DNA of 64,000 nucleotides from JAAUTG01 sp964458705 (lineage in GTDB: Bacteria > Bacteroidota > Bacteroidia > Chitinophagales > Saprospiraceae). Numbering within the stretch: position 1 is the stretch's first letter; every line of letters starts with the position of its first letter. Position numbers and translations under genes: made by a program. The notes under the pieces are model-generated. The model searched no databases and was not told the origin of the DNA. It saw only the letters and a program-made list of their open reading frames with translations. Positions 26,613 to 35,804 of the stretch are shown in pieces. The stretch covers positions 1 to 64,000 of the forward strand of contig CAYWKD010000005.1 of NCBI GenBank assembly GCA_964458705.1, read 5' to 3'.

Positions 26613-27227
26613 TTAGCTTTTAGCTGCCACTGTAAATGGAATAGATAATTTTTCCCACTGAAGCGCCACAGCATTCTCCTCGATAACATATTGCAATTCT
26701 TCTACATTGGAATCTAAAGATTGAGCCTCCACCATCACGCGAAGAATATCTTTGGAATCATCGTAGTTAAAAGCATTTTGCGCTGAGGTTGTAAAAATAA
26801 CTGCCCACTGTTCTTCGGAAGGAATTGTCAAAAAATGATATTTACCTGCTGAGAGTTCCTCACCCTCAATCATTACATCTTCTGAAAATTCGATAGCTGT
26901 TGGAGCATTTGCACCAGCGCGCCATACTTCATCGTATTCTTGTAAACCACCCCATATTTCACGACCCTTAACAGAAGGACTGCCATAGTTTACTGTAACT
27001 TCAATATCGCCGATTGTGCCAGTCATTTCTTTGCGTGGACTAGGAATGCCGCTTTCTAGCAACTCAGTAGAATAGTTTTCTCCACTTGCGAGCACAACTT
27101 CTACTTCTGCCGCTTCTGGAGTTTCCTCAGATACTTTTTCTGTTGTCTCTTGTTCTTCAGTAGCTGGTGCTGTACATGAAAAACCAATAAAGAATAATAA
27201 TAATAAACTCAATAGTGAGATTCTCAT
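26613..27227 (-). CDS. DUF2911 lipoprotein
   Basis: A 204-residue lipoprotein: lipobox FSC (Cys18), a Glu-rich linker typical of mature lipoproteins, then the DUF2911 domain (about residues 65-200) with SPRKEMTGTIGDIEVTVNYGSPSVKGREIWGG, VWRAGANAPTAIEFSEDV, LSAGKYHFLTIP and the C-terminal strand ALQWEKLSIPF. DUF2911 proteins are common in Bacteroidota and have no established function. Stands alone between terminator and a 239-base leader. Confidence 0.92.
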   Translation of the reverse strand: MRISLLSLLLLFFIGFSCTAPATEEQETTEKVSEETPEAAEVEVVLASGENYSTELLESGIPSPRKEMTGTIGDIEVTVNYGSPSVKGREIWGGLQEYDEVWRAGANAPTAIEFSEDVMIEGEELSAGKYHFLTIPSEEQWAVIFTTSAQNAFNYDDSKDILRVMVEAQSLDSNVEELQYVIEENAVALQWEKLSIPFTVAAKS

Positions 27228-27466
27228 AAATCGTTGTTTAGTTTTGATTGTTAAGAAAATGTGAAAATTGTTTTTTCTTCAAGTATAAATGCTTTACGAT
27301 TGGAAAAGATTTACAAAAAAGAGGAATTTCAATTTGAATGAGTGAATTGTCAAAAATGAAGTGTAAATGCCTTTGATGAAGCAATAATCTGCAAATGAAC
27401 TTTATCCAGTATCATATATTTTAATTAGCACAAAGTTTGATTTGCCACTTTAGATAACCATAAAAG

Positions 27467-28600
27467 ATGAAAGAGCAAAGGAAGCATACAAAACATACAG
27501 CACTAACTAAGCCTTTGGGGGGAGCCTATCATAGTAATGAGTGGGGTATCATTGGCGCACCGTGCGATATTATTACCAAACTTTCAAGGCAAATTAGTGA
27601 GCGCTTGCAGTCTAAATATAAGGTTGGCTATTTGGATGCTGCTCATCAATCACCTGAAAAGCAAGATTCATTTTACATAACTTACACAGATAAAATTGCT
27701 TTTCAAAGTTTCCATACATTGACTAAGCCCAAGCAAAAGCAATTCAGAAAGTTCTTCAATGATCTAGACTTACTAATCGTCAACAGTAATCACTTCAAAG
27801 CAGATAAGCAAATTGTACTTATCAATGAACAAAAGAAAGCATCTTTGCAGCGCAAACTTGATCGCCTAACGGATGTGCGTCTTATACTCGTAGAGCAAGC
27901 AGGTGACGCTATACATGACTATTTGCACAATGTAGTAGAGAAGCATATTCCTATTTTACCGATTGATCAAATTGGAGCGATCACTGATATCATCGAAACG
28001 GACTTTCTCGCTGCTGTTCCACCTTTGTATGGTCTAGTGCTAGCTGGTGGAAAGAGTACTCGAATGGGGCAGGACAAGGGATTGCTTCACTACTACAATA
28101 AACCACATAGAGAATATTTGGCGGACTTACTGTCTGAGCACTGCGAGAAAGTGTTCATGTCTTTCCGAAAGGAACAAATAGATCAAGTAACAGACTATGA
28201 ACCCTTGTTTGATACTTTCCAAGGCTTGGGGCCTTATGGTGCTATTCTTTCTGCATTTCGTGAGCATCCAAACTGCGCTTGGCTTTCTGTTGCTTGTGAT
28301 TTACCTTACTTGAATCAATCAACTGTTGAGCAACTTGTACAGCATCGAAACACGAGTAAATTAGCCACTTGCTTTCATAATTCTAGCACTAAATTTCCTG
28401 AGCCACTTATTACTATTTGGGAGTCGAGGGCTTATCCTGTGCTGTTAGAGTTTCTGAGTCAAGGCTACTCCTGTCCGAGAAAAGTATTAATAAATACGGA
28501 AATTGAAGAAATTGAACTCTTAGATGCTCAAACAATATTTAATGCTAACGATCCAACTGCTTTTGCAATGGCTAAAGCCGCTATTAATCAAGCTTTGTAG
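27467..28600 (+). CDS. mobA: Molybdenum-cofactor guanylyltransferase (MobA) with degenerate MobB-like N-terminus
   Basis: The C-terminal half (about residues 185-377) is a MobA-type nucleotidyltransferase that would add GMP to molybdopterin: LVLAGGKSTRMGQDKGLL (190-207), FDTFQGLGPYGAILSAF and the metal-binding VACDLPYL. The N-terminal half (about 20-180) has the outline of a MobB/NTPase fold, but the expected P-loop reads GIIGAPCDIITKLS, without the Gly-Lys-Thr core, so ATP/GTP binding is doubtful. Fusions of MobB-like and MobA parts are known in Bacteroidota. No other molybdopterin genes lie in the window. It may be co-transcribed with the next gene (55-base gap). Confidence 0.85.
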   Translation: MKEQRKHTKHTALTKPLGGAYHSNEWGIIGAPCDIITKLSRQISERLQSKYKVGYLDAAHQSPEKQDSFYITYTDKIAFQSFHTLTKPKQKQFRKFFNDLDLLIVNSNHFKADKQIVLINEQKKASLQRKLDRLTDVRLILVEQAGDAIHDYLHNVVEKHIPILPIDQIGAITDIIETDFLAAVPPLYGLVLAGGKSTRMGQDKGLLHYYNKPHREYLADLLSEHCEKVFMSFRKEQIDQVTDYEPLFDTFQGLGPYGAILSAFREHPNCAWLSVACDLPYLNQSTVEQLVQHRNTSKLATCFHNSSTKFPEPLITIWESRAYPVLLEFLSQGYSCPRKVLINTEIEEIELLDAQTIFNANDPTAFAMAKAAINQAL

Positions 28601-28655
28601 AACATCACTTATGTTTTCTTAGTTTTACATTTTACTAATTACATCCTACAAGTTC

Positions 28656-29384
28656 ATGCCAGAAAAAAAGATGATTCCTTTTAGATTTAAGCAATTTGAA
28701 ATTAAGCAAGATAAATGCGCCATGAAAGTAGGTACAGATGGTGTCCTACTGGGAGCTTGGGCTGATGTTGCCAATGCGGAGTATATACTAGACATCGGAA
28801 CAGGCACTGGGCTGATAGCCATTATGCTGGGGCAGCGCAATGCAACTGCCAATATTCATGCTGTTGAAATTGATGAAATTGCTTGTGAGCAAGCTCAAGA
28901 AAATATGGATAATGCGCCTTGGCGGGATCGCTTGACCATATTTCCAGTTTCTATTCAGTCATTTATTGGAACAACTTCCAATTTATACGATCACATTATT
29001 AGCAATCCTCCTTTTTTTACTGGAGGCACTTTTTCTGGAAATCAAGATCGAGATAGTGTAAGGCATACGATTAAATTGCCACATGGCGATCTACTTCGAG
29101 CTGTGCAATCGCTGCTTACGCTCAACGGCAAATTCTCTATTATTTTACCTTTCATTGAAGGATTGAGGTTTGAGGAAATGGCTATAAATTATCATCTTTA
29201 CTGTACCAGAAAGACGGAAGTGTTGGGTAAAAAAGGAAAGAAAATTGAGCGGCTCTTACTTGAATTTCAACGAGAACCTCAAGACCTTATCACCGACCAA
29301 CTAGTCCTACAAAATGAGGAAAGAAATGACTGGACGGACGAGTATATTAAATTGACAGGGGATTTCTACTTGCTCGACGATTAA
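28656..29384 (+). CDS. trmN6: tRNA1(Val) (adenine-37-N6)-methyltransferase
   Basis: Class I SAM-dependent methyltransferase of the YfiC/TrmN6 family, which methylates A37 next to the anticodon of tRNA-Val. Visible are the opening FRFKQFEIKQDKCAMKVGTDGVLLGAW, motif I ILDIGTGTGLIAIML, the acidic VEIDEIAC and the N6-adenine catalytic motif ISNPPFF. 242 residues is the family length. A tRNA-Val gene with anticodon UAC lies at 56 kb in this window, a possible substrate. Follows mobA in the same direction. Confidence 0.92.
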   Translation: MPEKKMIPFRFKQFEIKQDKCAMKVGTDGVLLGAWADVANAEYILDIGTGTGLIAIMLGQRNATANIHAVEIDEIACEQAQENMDNAPWRDRLTIFPVSIQSFIGTTSNLYDHIISNPPFFTGGTFSGNQDRDSVRHTIKLPHGDLLRAVQSLLTLNGKFSIILPFIEGLRFEEMAINYHLYCTRKTEVLGKKGKKIERLLLEFQREPQDLITDQLVLQNEERNDWTDEYIKLTGDFYLLDD

Positions 29385-29443
29385 TAGGCAGCAGCTAAAA
29401 ACAAATTTTGTAACAGAGCAATAGCGAATCATCTTTATACTGC

Positions 29444-30121
29444 TTAGACTTGCTTCGCAGCACGATTTTCAATGTTGCTCAATAATAAAAAACTGAGCAA
29501 ACCTATGAGTATGCCTAGAATAGCTCCCAGATAGACATCCTGAAAGAAATGTTGCACTAGATAAATTCTGGAAGCGGCTGTTAGTAAGGCGACTGTGAAT
29601 AGCACAATGTCCAGCCACCATTTTTGAGGAAAGCAAAGTAAAAAGAAAGTGCTGACAGCAAAAGCAGACATGGTGTGTCCTGATGGAAAACTAGTATCTC
29701 CTTGATTTAATACGACCCCTGCTACTTGATTGATTACTTCAAACTGATCTAAGTCCTTGAAGTAGCGTGCTGGTCGAGGCTGCTTAAAAACTGACTTTGT
29801 TATAAAACTAACAATGGTAACTGCGGCAGCTAATAATGGAAGCGCAATAGCTTTTTTGTATTGCTTCATCAATAAGAAAGCTCCAAATCCTGCGAGATAA
29901 GGAACAAATTCTCCTAATTGTGTTGCCCATTTGAAAAATAAATCCCCAAAAGCAGTACGATGATCGCTGAAGTAAAGCAAAACATCTCCTTTTTCTATAA
30001 AAAGCAGGGCGATTCCTCCAATTAGTAAATAACCTAGTAAAAGTATAAAATAAGTAGAGTGAAGTTTAAAAGCTGTTAGCATAGTGATAGAGCTTACTGC
30101 ATGAAGCATTAATAAGCACAA
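29444..30121 (-). CDS. PAP2-family membrane phosphatase
   Basis: Integral membrane lipid phosphatase, likely acting on phosphatidic acid, undecaprenyl pyrophosphate or a lipid A phosphate. All three motifs are intact: KSVFKQPRPARYF (C1), SFPSGHTMSAF (C2) and SRIYLVQHFFQDVYLG (C3), within five to six membrane segments. 225 residues. It lies 24 bases downstream of rsgA on the same strand and is probably co-transcribed. The first 15 residues are hydrophobic and the exact start is not certain. Confidence 0.93.
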   Translation of the reverse strand: MCLLMLHAVSSITMLTAFKLHSTYFILLLGYLLIGGIALLFIEKGDVLLYFSDHRTAFGDLFFKWATQLGEFVPYLAGFGAFLLMKQYKKAIALPLLAAAVTIVSFITKSVFKQPRPARYFKDLDQFEVINQVAGVVLNQGDTSFPSGHTMSAFAVSTFFLLCFPQKWWLDIVLFTVALLTAASRIYLVQHFFQDVYLGAILGILIGLLSFLLLSNIENRAAKQV

Positions 30122-30145
30122 AAATACAATAGATATTTTACTTGC

Positions 30146-31093
30146 TTACATCTGATGACGCTCCCAGTAGTTTTGATCTTCCACTTCCTCCAGAATAGTA
30201 ACGTAGTTGATATAACGCAATTCACTGATTCTTCCTGCTTCAACAGCTTCTTTTACAGCGCATTGTGGCTCGTTGCGATGGGTACAATTGCTAAACTTAC
30301 AATGGGTGGAAATTTGAAAAATATCTCGAAAATTATGAGCGACATCCATTACTTCTAAGTTGTTGAATGACAAGGTTTTAATACCAGGAGTATCAATAAT
30401 TTTACCACCGAAATCTAACGTGTGCATTTCTGCAAAAGTCGTTGTATGCTGTCCTTTACCAGAGTGTTCAGAAATATCACCTGTCCGCAGTTCTAGTTGA
30501 GGTTGAATAGCATTAACCAAAGAGGACTTTCCAACACCTGATTGTCCACTGATTAAGGTGATTTTATCTTTTAATTCTGCTTTGAGTATGTCCAATCCTG
30601 TACCATCTAAAGCAGAGGTCAGTAGGGTAGTGTAGCCAAGTGGTTCATAAATAGATTGCAAATAATTATAGGTTTCTAGTATTTGCTCATCATATAAATC
30701 TGATTTATTAAATATAATGATGGTTGGAATATTATACGGCTCTGTCATTAGTAGAAAACGATCAATGAAGCCTTGTTTCAACTTAGGCTCAACGATGGTC
30801 ATAATGATAATTGCTTGATCTACATTACTTGCCAATAAATGTAAATCATGCTTTTTTCGTGGCGACTGCCGTACTACGTAGTTTCGACGAGGCAATATTT
30901 CTTTAATCATGCCTGTTTCTTCCTCTTCATTTATTAATAATTTCACCTCATCTCCCACGGCGACTGGATTGGTGAGTTTCTTACCATCAAGTCTAAATTT
31001 CCCACTTATCCTGCTTTCCAGCACTTTGTTTTCTGCTTTTAACCAAACTTGATACCAACTCCCTGTTGACTTTATCACTAATCCCTGCTTCAT
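30146..31093 (-). CDS. rsgA: Ribosome small-subunit-dependent GTPase A
   Basis: Circularly permuted GTPase that assists late maturation of the 30S subunit. The 315 residues show the N-terminal OB domain (about 1-70), then the permuted order G4 (FNKSD), G5 (TSALDGTGLD), G1 (LISGQSGVGKSSLVN), G2 (GQHTTTF) and G3 (DTPGI), and a C-terminal zinc knuckle with HCKFSNCTH-x5-QC. Everything needed for activity is present. Upstream partner of the PAP2 gene. Confidence 0.97.
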   Translation of the reverse strand: MKQGLVIKSTGSWYQVWLKAENKVLESRISGKFRLDGKKLTNPVAVGDEVKLLINEEEETGMIKEILPRRNYVVRQSPRKKHDLHLLASNVDQAIIIMTIVEPKLKQGFIDRFLLMTEPYNIPTIIIFNKSDLYDEQILETYNYLQSIYEPLGYTTLLTSALDGTGLDILKAELKDKITLISGQSGVGKSSLVNAIQPQLELRTGDISEHSGKGQHTTTFAEMHTLDFGGKIIDTPGIKTLSFNNLEVMDVAHNFRDIFQISTHCKFSNCTHRNEPQCAVKEAVEAGRISELRYINYVTILEEVEDQNYWERHQM

Positions 31094-31320
31094 CTACTAC
31101 ACCTGTATTGATTCATGTTTATTCATTTTTAAAATCTAATATTACGTATAAAATAAATTAATCTGAATGTGATGATTGACCATCAGCAATCTATATTATT
31201 ATTCATAACCAAATAACAATCTAAAGTGTTCCATTGCTCCAGTGTTTTGATTATTTAATCGAAAAAACTGGTAAATCGGTGGGGCATAAATTACATTTAT
31301 TGTGTAAAAATTAAAACGTA

Positions 31321-31644
31321 ATGGAAAATATATCACCAAAGACAGTTGCTATCATTTCATATTTGACTATTGTCGGTTGGATAGTTGCTCTAGTACTGAA
31401 TAATAACAATCCTTCTTCTCTTGGTAAATTTCATATACGCCAATCACTTGGCATTATACTGATTTCAGTAGCTGCTAGCTTGCTTGCTAGTATTCCTATA
31501 TTGGGTTGGATTATTAGTCTTGCGCTTTCTATTTTGTCGTTTGTCCTTTGGATTATTGGCATTTTGGATGCTATTGCGGAGCGCGATAATAAGCCCGTTC
31601 CACTGATAGGCGAGCAGTGTCAAATTTGGTTTCAGTCGATATAA
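31321..31644 (+). CDS. Small membrane protein, DUF4870-like
   Basis: A 107-residue protein with three membrane segments (about 8-25, 42-58, 62-85). The pattern ISYLTIVGWIVALVLN, the KFHIRQSLG loop and WIIGILDAIAERDNKPVPLIG fits the DUF4870/UPF0132-type family, in which the H-x-RQ loop is conserved. Function unknown. Convergent with lpxK. Confidence 0.8.
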   Translation: MENISPKTVAIISYLTIVGWIVALVLNNNNPSSLGKFHIRQSLGIILISVAASLLASIPILGWIISLALSILSFVLWIIGILDAIAERDNKPVPLIGEQCQIWFQSI

Positions 31645-31725
31645 GTAAAACAAAAGGAGAGATATGATTAATTGATTTGCAGCTCGTCTGTGTTGTAGAT
31701 TTCACAACCCGTGCTGCTTCAGTTG

Positions 31726-32793
31726 TTAGATTTTAAATTCCAATAGGAAGTTCTGAATTAATTGGTTAAAATTAGTCCCCTCCTCAAAATGAAATTGCAC
31801 TTGAATTGGCAGCGCATAGAGCGGTAGCTTATGTTCTATCAAAAAGGAACGATGTAAGTCCAAGCGCATGGCATCTTTTTCTGTTGTGATGATTACTTTT
31901 CTTTTGGATTCCATGCGCTCGAAAGTGGCGCGAATAGCATTCATGTCCTGCTTAGTAAAATAATGATGATCCTCAAATTCTAATAATACAATAGAATTGA
32001 CTTGCTCCTCTAAATAGCTAATTAGATATTCAGATCGCGCAATGGCACAAACTAGTAGCACATCTATGTCATCTGTTAGTTTTCCTCTAAATTGAGTGTT
32101 AAAAATATAATAAGGATTACCATAAGCATAATAAGAGAAAAATAATTGTTGATGAGGTAAGGGCTGTATTTTCTCGATCCACTCATTCTTATCTGAATTT
32201 GTTAATGCTGGAGGACATTTTGAAATTATAATAATGTCTGCTCTTTTATAATTACCACGTCCTTCTCTAAGCCTTCCAGAAGGCAGCAAAAAATCGCTCG
32301 TAAAGGGATGGCTATACTCGGTCAATAAAATATTCAAACCCGGATCAATGGCTCTATGTTGGAAGGCATCATCTAATAGAATGACCTGCGTTTCAGGAAA
32401 AAACTTCATAATTTCTGGTATTGCCATCACTCGACTTTCTGCAACTGTAACTACCACATCTGAATATTTACGCTTGTACTGCAATGGTTCATCACCTGCA
32501 TCTTCTGCTGTATTACGTGGATGTATAATGCGAAATCCTTTGGTTTTACGTTTATAGCCTCGACTCAGCGTAGCCACGTTGATATAATCTTTTAGTAGGC
32601 GAATGAGATATTCGACATGGGGAGTTTTGCCAGCTCCTCCCACCGAAAGATTACCGACTGCGATAACAGGAACATTGAATGCGACACTTTTGAGTAAGCC
32701 TGTTTTATAAAATAATTTGTGAATACCTACACCGATACCATAAAGTAGAGAAAATGGTGCTAAAATAATTTGGGCAAGTCGCTTGAGTATCAT
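31726..32793 (-). CDS. lpxK: Tetraacyldisaccharide 4'-kinase
   Basis: Inner-membrane enzyme of lipid A synthesis that phosphorylates the 4' position of the disaccharide precursor. N-terminal membrane-associated segment (residues 8-25), Walker A-like VGNLSVGGAGKTPHVEYL, the conserved SRGYKRKTKGF, VILLDDAFQH (Walker B and catalytic Asp region) and SGRLREGRG. 355 residues is the normal length. With the LptF/G-like gene it shows that the cell builds and exports lipid A. Confidence 0.95.
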   Translation of the reverse strand: MILKRLAQIILAPFSLLYGIGVGIHKLFYKTGLLKSVAFNVPVIAVGNLSVGGAGKTPHVEYLIRLLKDYINVATLSRGYKRKTKGFRIIHPRNTAEDAGDEPLQYKRKYSDVVVTVAESRVMAIPEIMKFFPETQVILLDDAFQHRAIDPGLNILLTEYSHPFTSDFLLPSGRLREGRGNYKRADIIIISKCPPALTNSDKNEWIEKIQPLPHQQLFFSYYAYGNPYYIFNTQFRGKLTDDIDVLLVCAIARSEYLISYLEEQVNSIVLLEFEDHHYFTKQDMNAIRATFERMESKRKVIITTEKDAMRLDLHRSFLIEHKLPLYALPIQVQFHFEEGTNFNQLIQNFLLEFKI

Positions 32794-33068
32794 TTTAAAA
32801 ACAGTTTTTAATCAAACATCTTTAGCTTTTATGAAGTTGATTCCACTGTGGCTGATGTATAGTGTAAACTTCCACTACGCAAAAATAAAATGTAAGCAAC
32901 TACTGCCACTTATATTATTTTCACAACTTTCTTGGCTTCAAATGGGATATAAATAGCGATCTTTAATTTCAGTGTATAAGTGTTAAAATTCATTTTCCAA
33001 ACACCAATACTCGAGCAAATATCATCTACAACCATAGAACATTATTTTTCATCAAAAACTCTTGTGAT

Positions 33069-34418
33069 ATGAGAATGCTCATTTTATTGGTTTCATTATT
33101 AGTTCCGTTTCTTTCTATTGCTCAAACAGACTTATCTTTTTTTCCTTATTACAATACTGCTGTGATGGAGGATTTAGGTGTTTCGCCTAGTCAAGTTGAA
33201 TCTATTAAATCTTTAAATGCTTCCATCGGTCAAGAAAAGAAGGCACTTTATGAGGCATTATTATACAGGGATGACTTGAATGCTGGCATTCAAGAATTAG
33301 AAAAAAAGTATCAAAGCAAACTAGCAGCGATTCTTACAACAGCGCAAATTGCAACTTATGAACAGTTTTTAGAAGATGCTGTCGCAGAGTTGGGGGGTAA
33401 GCAAGAAAAATACTACAAAGATTTGTACTTAGATGTTTACAACTATCTAAAAATCAAACCCGAACAGGCTCAACAGTTGGCAGATTTTGAAATTGCATTT
33501 AATGATGGTAAGCTGGAGGGCGATTACAAAGCCCAAAAACGCAGCCTGCTTAAAGAAGTGCTGACCGACAGCCAATGGGAAAAGTACGAGAGAAAGAATC
33601 AGCGAGAAGACTTATCAAAAAGTGTTCTTACGAGTCGCTCACCAAGTTTGAATCTCGGCGATATGGAAGAGCGTCTTGAGCGTTCAAAATTTGAATTAAC
33701 TAAACTGAAAACTTATACAATTCCTGAGCGCGTGAGGATAAGAAGTGAATTTAATCCTTTCATCACGCCAGTTGATCGTGAAGTCATTGAAGAACTTAGA
33801 GCAAAGTATTTGGACTGGTTGAAAGAAATAAAATTCGACTCAGAGAGGAGTGAACTCTTGGATCTGCTAGCAGAACGCTGGAAATTGAAGCAGGAGTACG
33901 TTATTGAAAACGTTAGTGTAGTCGAAAGCGTGGTACAAAGTGATCGTGAAACTTTTAACAAAGCAAAAGCTCTAGGCATTAAGTTTGACCAGCAAATTGA
34001 TCGAATAAGTTTCGAGTTGGCAAAAAGCGAGGATTTCAGTTTAACTCAGGACAGCAATAATGAAATTTCTGAAACGCTAACCGATAAAGTAGAGCTATAC
34101 AGAAACATTGCCTTCTTATTGATTCCTACAGAATATGATAGCGAATTTCTTACTAAAAATATTCATCAGCTTTCCGCTTTTCCACTACCAGCTACAAATC
34201 AACAGACGATTGAATTTGAGACTACTTCAAACGGGCAGGTAAGAATTGATCTTATAGATATAGACGGCAGCATAGTGCAAACGCTTCCACAGGAAAACTT
34301 ATCCGCAGGTAAGCATCAGCGAAAAGTTAACTTGAGTACGATTGCTAGTGAAGTGTTTTTCTATCGAATTACTGATGGTGAGGGCGTTTCATTGTTGAAG
34401 TCGCTGAAGATGAAGTAA
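33069..34418 (+). CDS. Secreted Spy-like repeat protein with type IX sorting domain
   Basis: A 449-residue exported protein, signal peptide ending near FLSIAQ. The N-terminal part has paired motifs resembling the LTxxQ repeats of Spy/CpxP chaperones: LGVSPSQVESI, LTTAQIATYEQF, LKIKPEQAQQL and LTDSQWEKYER, arranged as two units (about 35-100 and 120-175). A long charged helical region follows. The last 80 residues look like a type A T9SS sorting domain: FPLPATNQQTIEF, VRIDLIDIDGSIVQTL, AGKHQRKVNLSTIASEVFFYRI and a basic end SLKMK. It should thus be delivered to the cell surface. Function unknown; a surface-exposed Spy-like chaperone is one idea. Confidence 0.78.
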   Translation: MRMLILLVSLLVPFLSIAQTDLSFFPYYNTAVMEDLGVSPSQVESIKSLNASIGQEKKALYEALLYRDDLNAGIQELEKKYQSKLAAILTTAQIATYEQFLEDAVAELGGKQEKYYKDLYLDVYNYLKIKPEQAQQLADFEIAFNDGKLEGDYKAQKRSLLKEVLTDSQWEKYERKNQREDLSKSVLTSRSPSLNLGDMEERLERSKFELTKLKTYTIPERVRIRSEFNPFITPVDREVIEELRAKYLDWLKEIKFDSERSELLDLLAERWKLKQEYVIENVSVVESVVQSDRETFNKAKALGIKFDQQIDRISFELAKSEDFSLTQDSNNEISETLTDKVELYRNIAFLLIPTEYDSEFLTKNIHQLSAFPLPATNQQTIEFETTSNGQVRIDLIDIDGSIVQTLPQENLSAGKHQRKVNLSTIASEVFFYRITDGEGVSLLKSLKMK

Positions 34419-34433
34419 GGACTGACAACAAAA

Positions 34434-34472
34434 AGAGGATTGGTATGATTCCAATATTCATACCAATCTTCT
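34434..34472 (+). terminator. Hairpin after the Spy-like gene
   Basis: AGAGGATTGGTATG pairs with CATACCAATCTTCT (14 bp, one G-U) around an 11-base loop. An A-run precedes it; only a weak A/T-rich stretch follows, so termination may be partial. It serves the junction of two convergent genes. Confidence 0.6.
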
Positions 34473-34519
34473 AAAATGTCTTGAGGGGTTTTAGCTTCAG
34501 CGGCTTAAAACTTATACAA

Positions 34520-35614
34520 TTAGTTTTCCTCTGCTTGAGTATTACAAATAATGAGCAGTAGTTGATCTAAGCTATTGCCGCCGAGTATTGACTTAGCCTT
34601 TGTTAAATCTTCGCAAGCAGTGGTGTATTTTTTTTCATCCATCAGTATCTGACCTCTCGTTACTAAGAGTTCAGCATTAGCTGGAAATAGCTCAACGGCC
34701 TTATCCATTTTGGCTAAACCTTCTTCTATATTTCCTTCATTGTACAGTGTAACGCCTTCATTGATTGTGGCATTGGCTTGATTAAAACGATCAATCACTG
34801 GTTGACAAGTTACTGCATCAGATGGAGAAAAGAGCAGCCTTAAATCAACCGATGCTGGCACTGGGCGACCTTGATAAGTAGATGCTTCCCATTTGCCAAA
34901 CATAGACGTTGTTAATTCTAACACCTCTAGCTGAAAGTCTATGCCTAAGTTGCAGTAATCTGTTACTTCAAGCGTTTTGACCACGCCATCAGGCTGCACG
35001 AGCAGCCGTACATCCATGTATCCAATTAGGCAAGTATCTTGGTAGGCTTCTGGATAGTCTAGGTTCTTATCAATATAAGCAGACAGCGCTTCATCGCCAC
35101 CTTTAAAATTGGGTAACTGGTCTATTTCTGTATAAACGGTATCTCCTTGCATGAACATATAAGGTGGCGCTTCCGTCAATTTGAATTTTACGGGTACGGT
35201 CATGCGTGTTCGGATAGGGGTATCATTATTTTTGCCAGGTATCCATCTTACTCCTCCTTCATTGAAGGCATTGAATAAATTAATTACTGCAGCACCACAA
35301 TCGCCTCCAATATCTTTCAAGAGTTCAATGTTGGAAATAGTGCTATCGGGTTCTACTACAAAACTCGTTACCACCATTCCTTCGATTCCATCCAAGCGAG
35401 CTTGTATAGGGTATTCTATATTGCTATATACAAAAGCAATTAAGGCTTGTTGGGAGCATTGATGTTTAGCCTGTGCGGTTGTGTCTAATTGTTCACAAAC
35501 ACCAAATGGAAAACGCGGCATTTCTTCTGCCATATTGTAAATCACTGTATCTACCTGTGCGGATGAGGTTACCGATAAAATAGAAAGTAGAAAAAAGAAT
35601 ATTTTATGCTTCAT
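34520..35614 (-). CDS. Exported protein with two TonB_C domains and C-terminal TPR
   Basis: From the ATG giving MKHKIFFFLL (a TTG lies 15 bases upstream) it has a cleavable signal peptide ending near TSSAQ, so it lacks the membrane anchor of true TonB. Two TonB C-terminal-like domains follow, about residues 60-150 (NIEYPIQARLDGIEGMVVTSFVVEPDSTI, then TPIRTRMTVPVKFKL) and 185-265 (NLDYPEAYQDTCLIGYMDVRLLVQPDGVV, then VPASVDLRLLF), and a C-terminal pair of TPR helices (about 280-350). Such proteins are common in Bacteroidota and may sit between TonB systems and receptors; the role here is unknown. Distinct codings of Cys residues in both TonB-like domains suggest disulfides. Confidence 0.85.
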   Translation of the reverse strand: MKHKIFFFLLSILSVTSSAQVDTVIYNMAEEMPRFPFGVCEQLDTTAQAKHQCSQQALIAFVYSNIEYPIQARLDGIEGMVVTSFVVEPDSTISNIELLKDIGGDCGAAVINLFNAFNEGGVRWIPGKNNDTPIRTRMTVPVKFKLTEAPPYMFMQGDTVYTEIDQLPNFKGGDEALSAYIDKNLDYPEAYQDTCLIGYMDVRLLVQPDGVVKTLEVTDYCNLGIDFQLEVLELTTSMFGKWEASTYQGRPVPASVDLRLLFSPSDAVTCQPVIDRFNQANATINEGVTLYNEGNIEEGLAKMDKAVELFPANAELLVTRGQILMDEKKYTTACEDLTKAKSILGGNSLDQLLLIICNTQAEEN

Positions 35615-35804
35615 TATTATTTTTTTCAAAGCAACGCATATCTCTGATAATTGGCTGCTATTCTAAATCGTAAAAGTAATCGAAAAAAGTATAAACTTTA
35701 TGTTGTTGTGCTACTTTCATGCGCTATAAAACTTTTAGATTTGATGACCAATTGTCGCAGACTATTTTAATTCTACATGAAAAAATTGTAAAAACTGATT
35801 GCTT

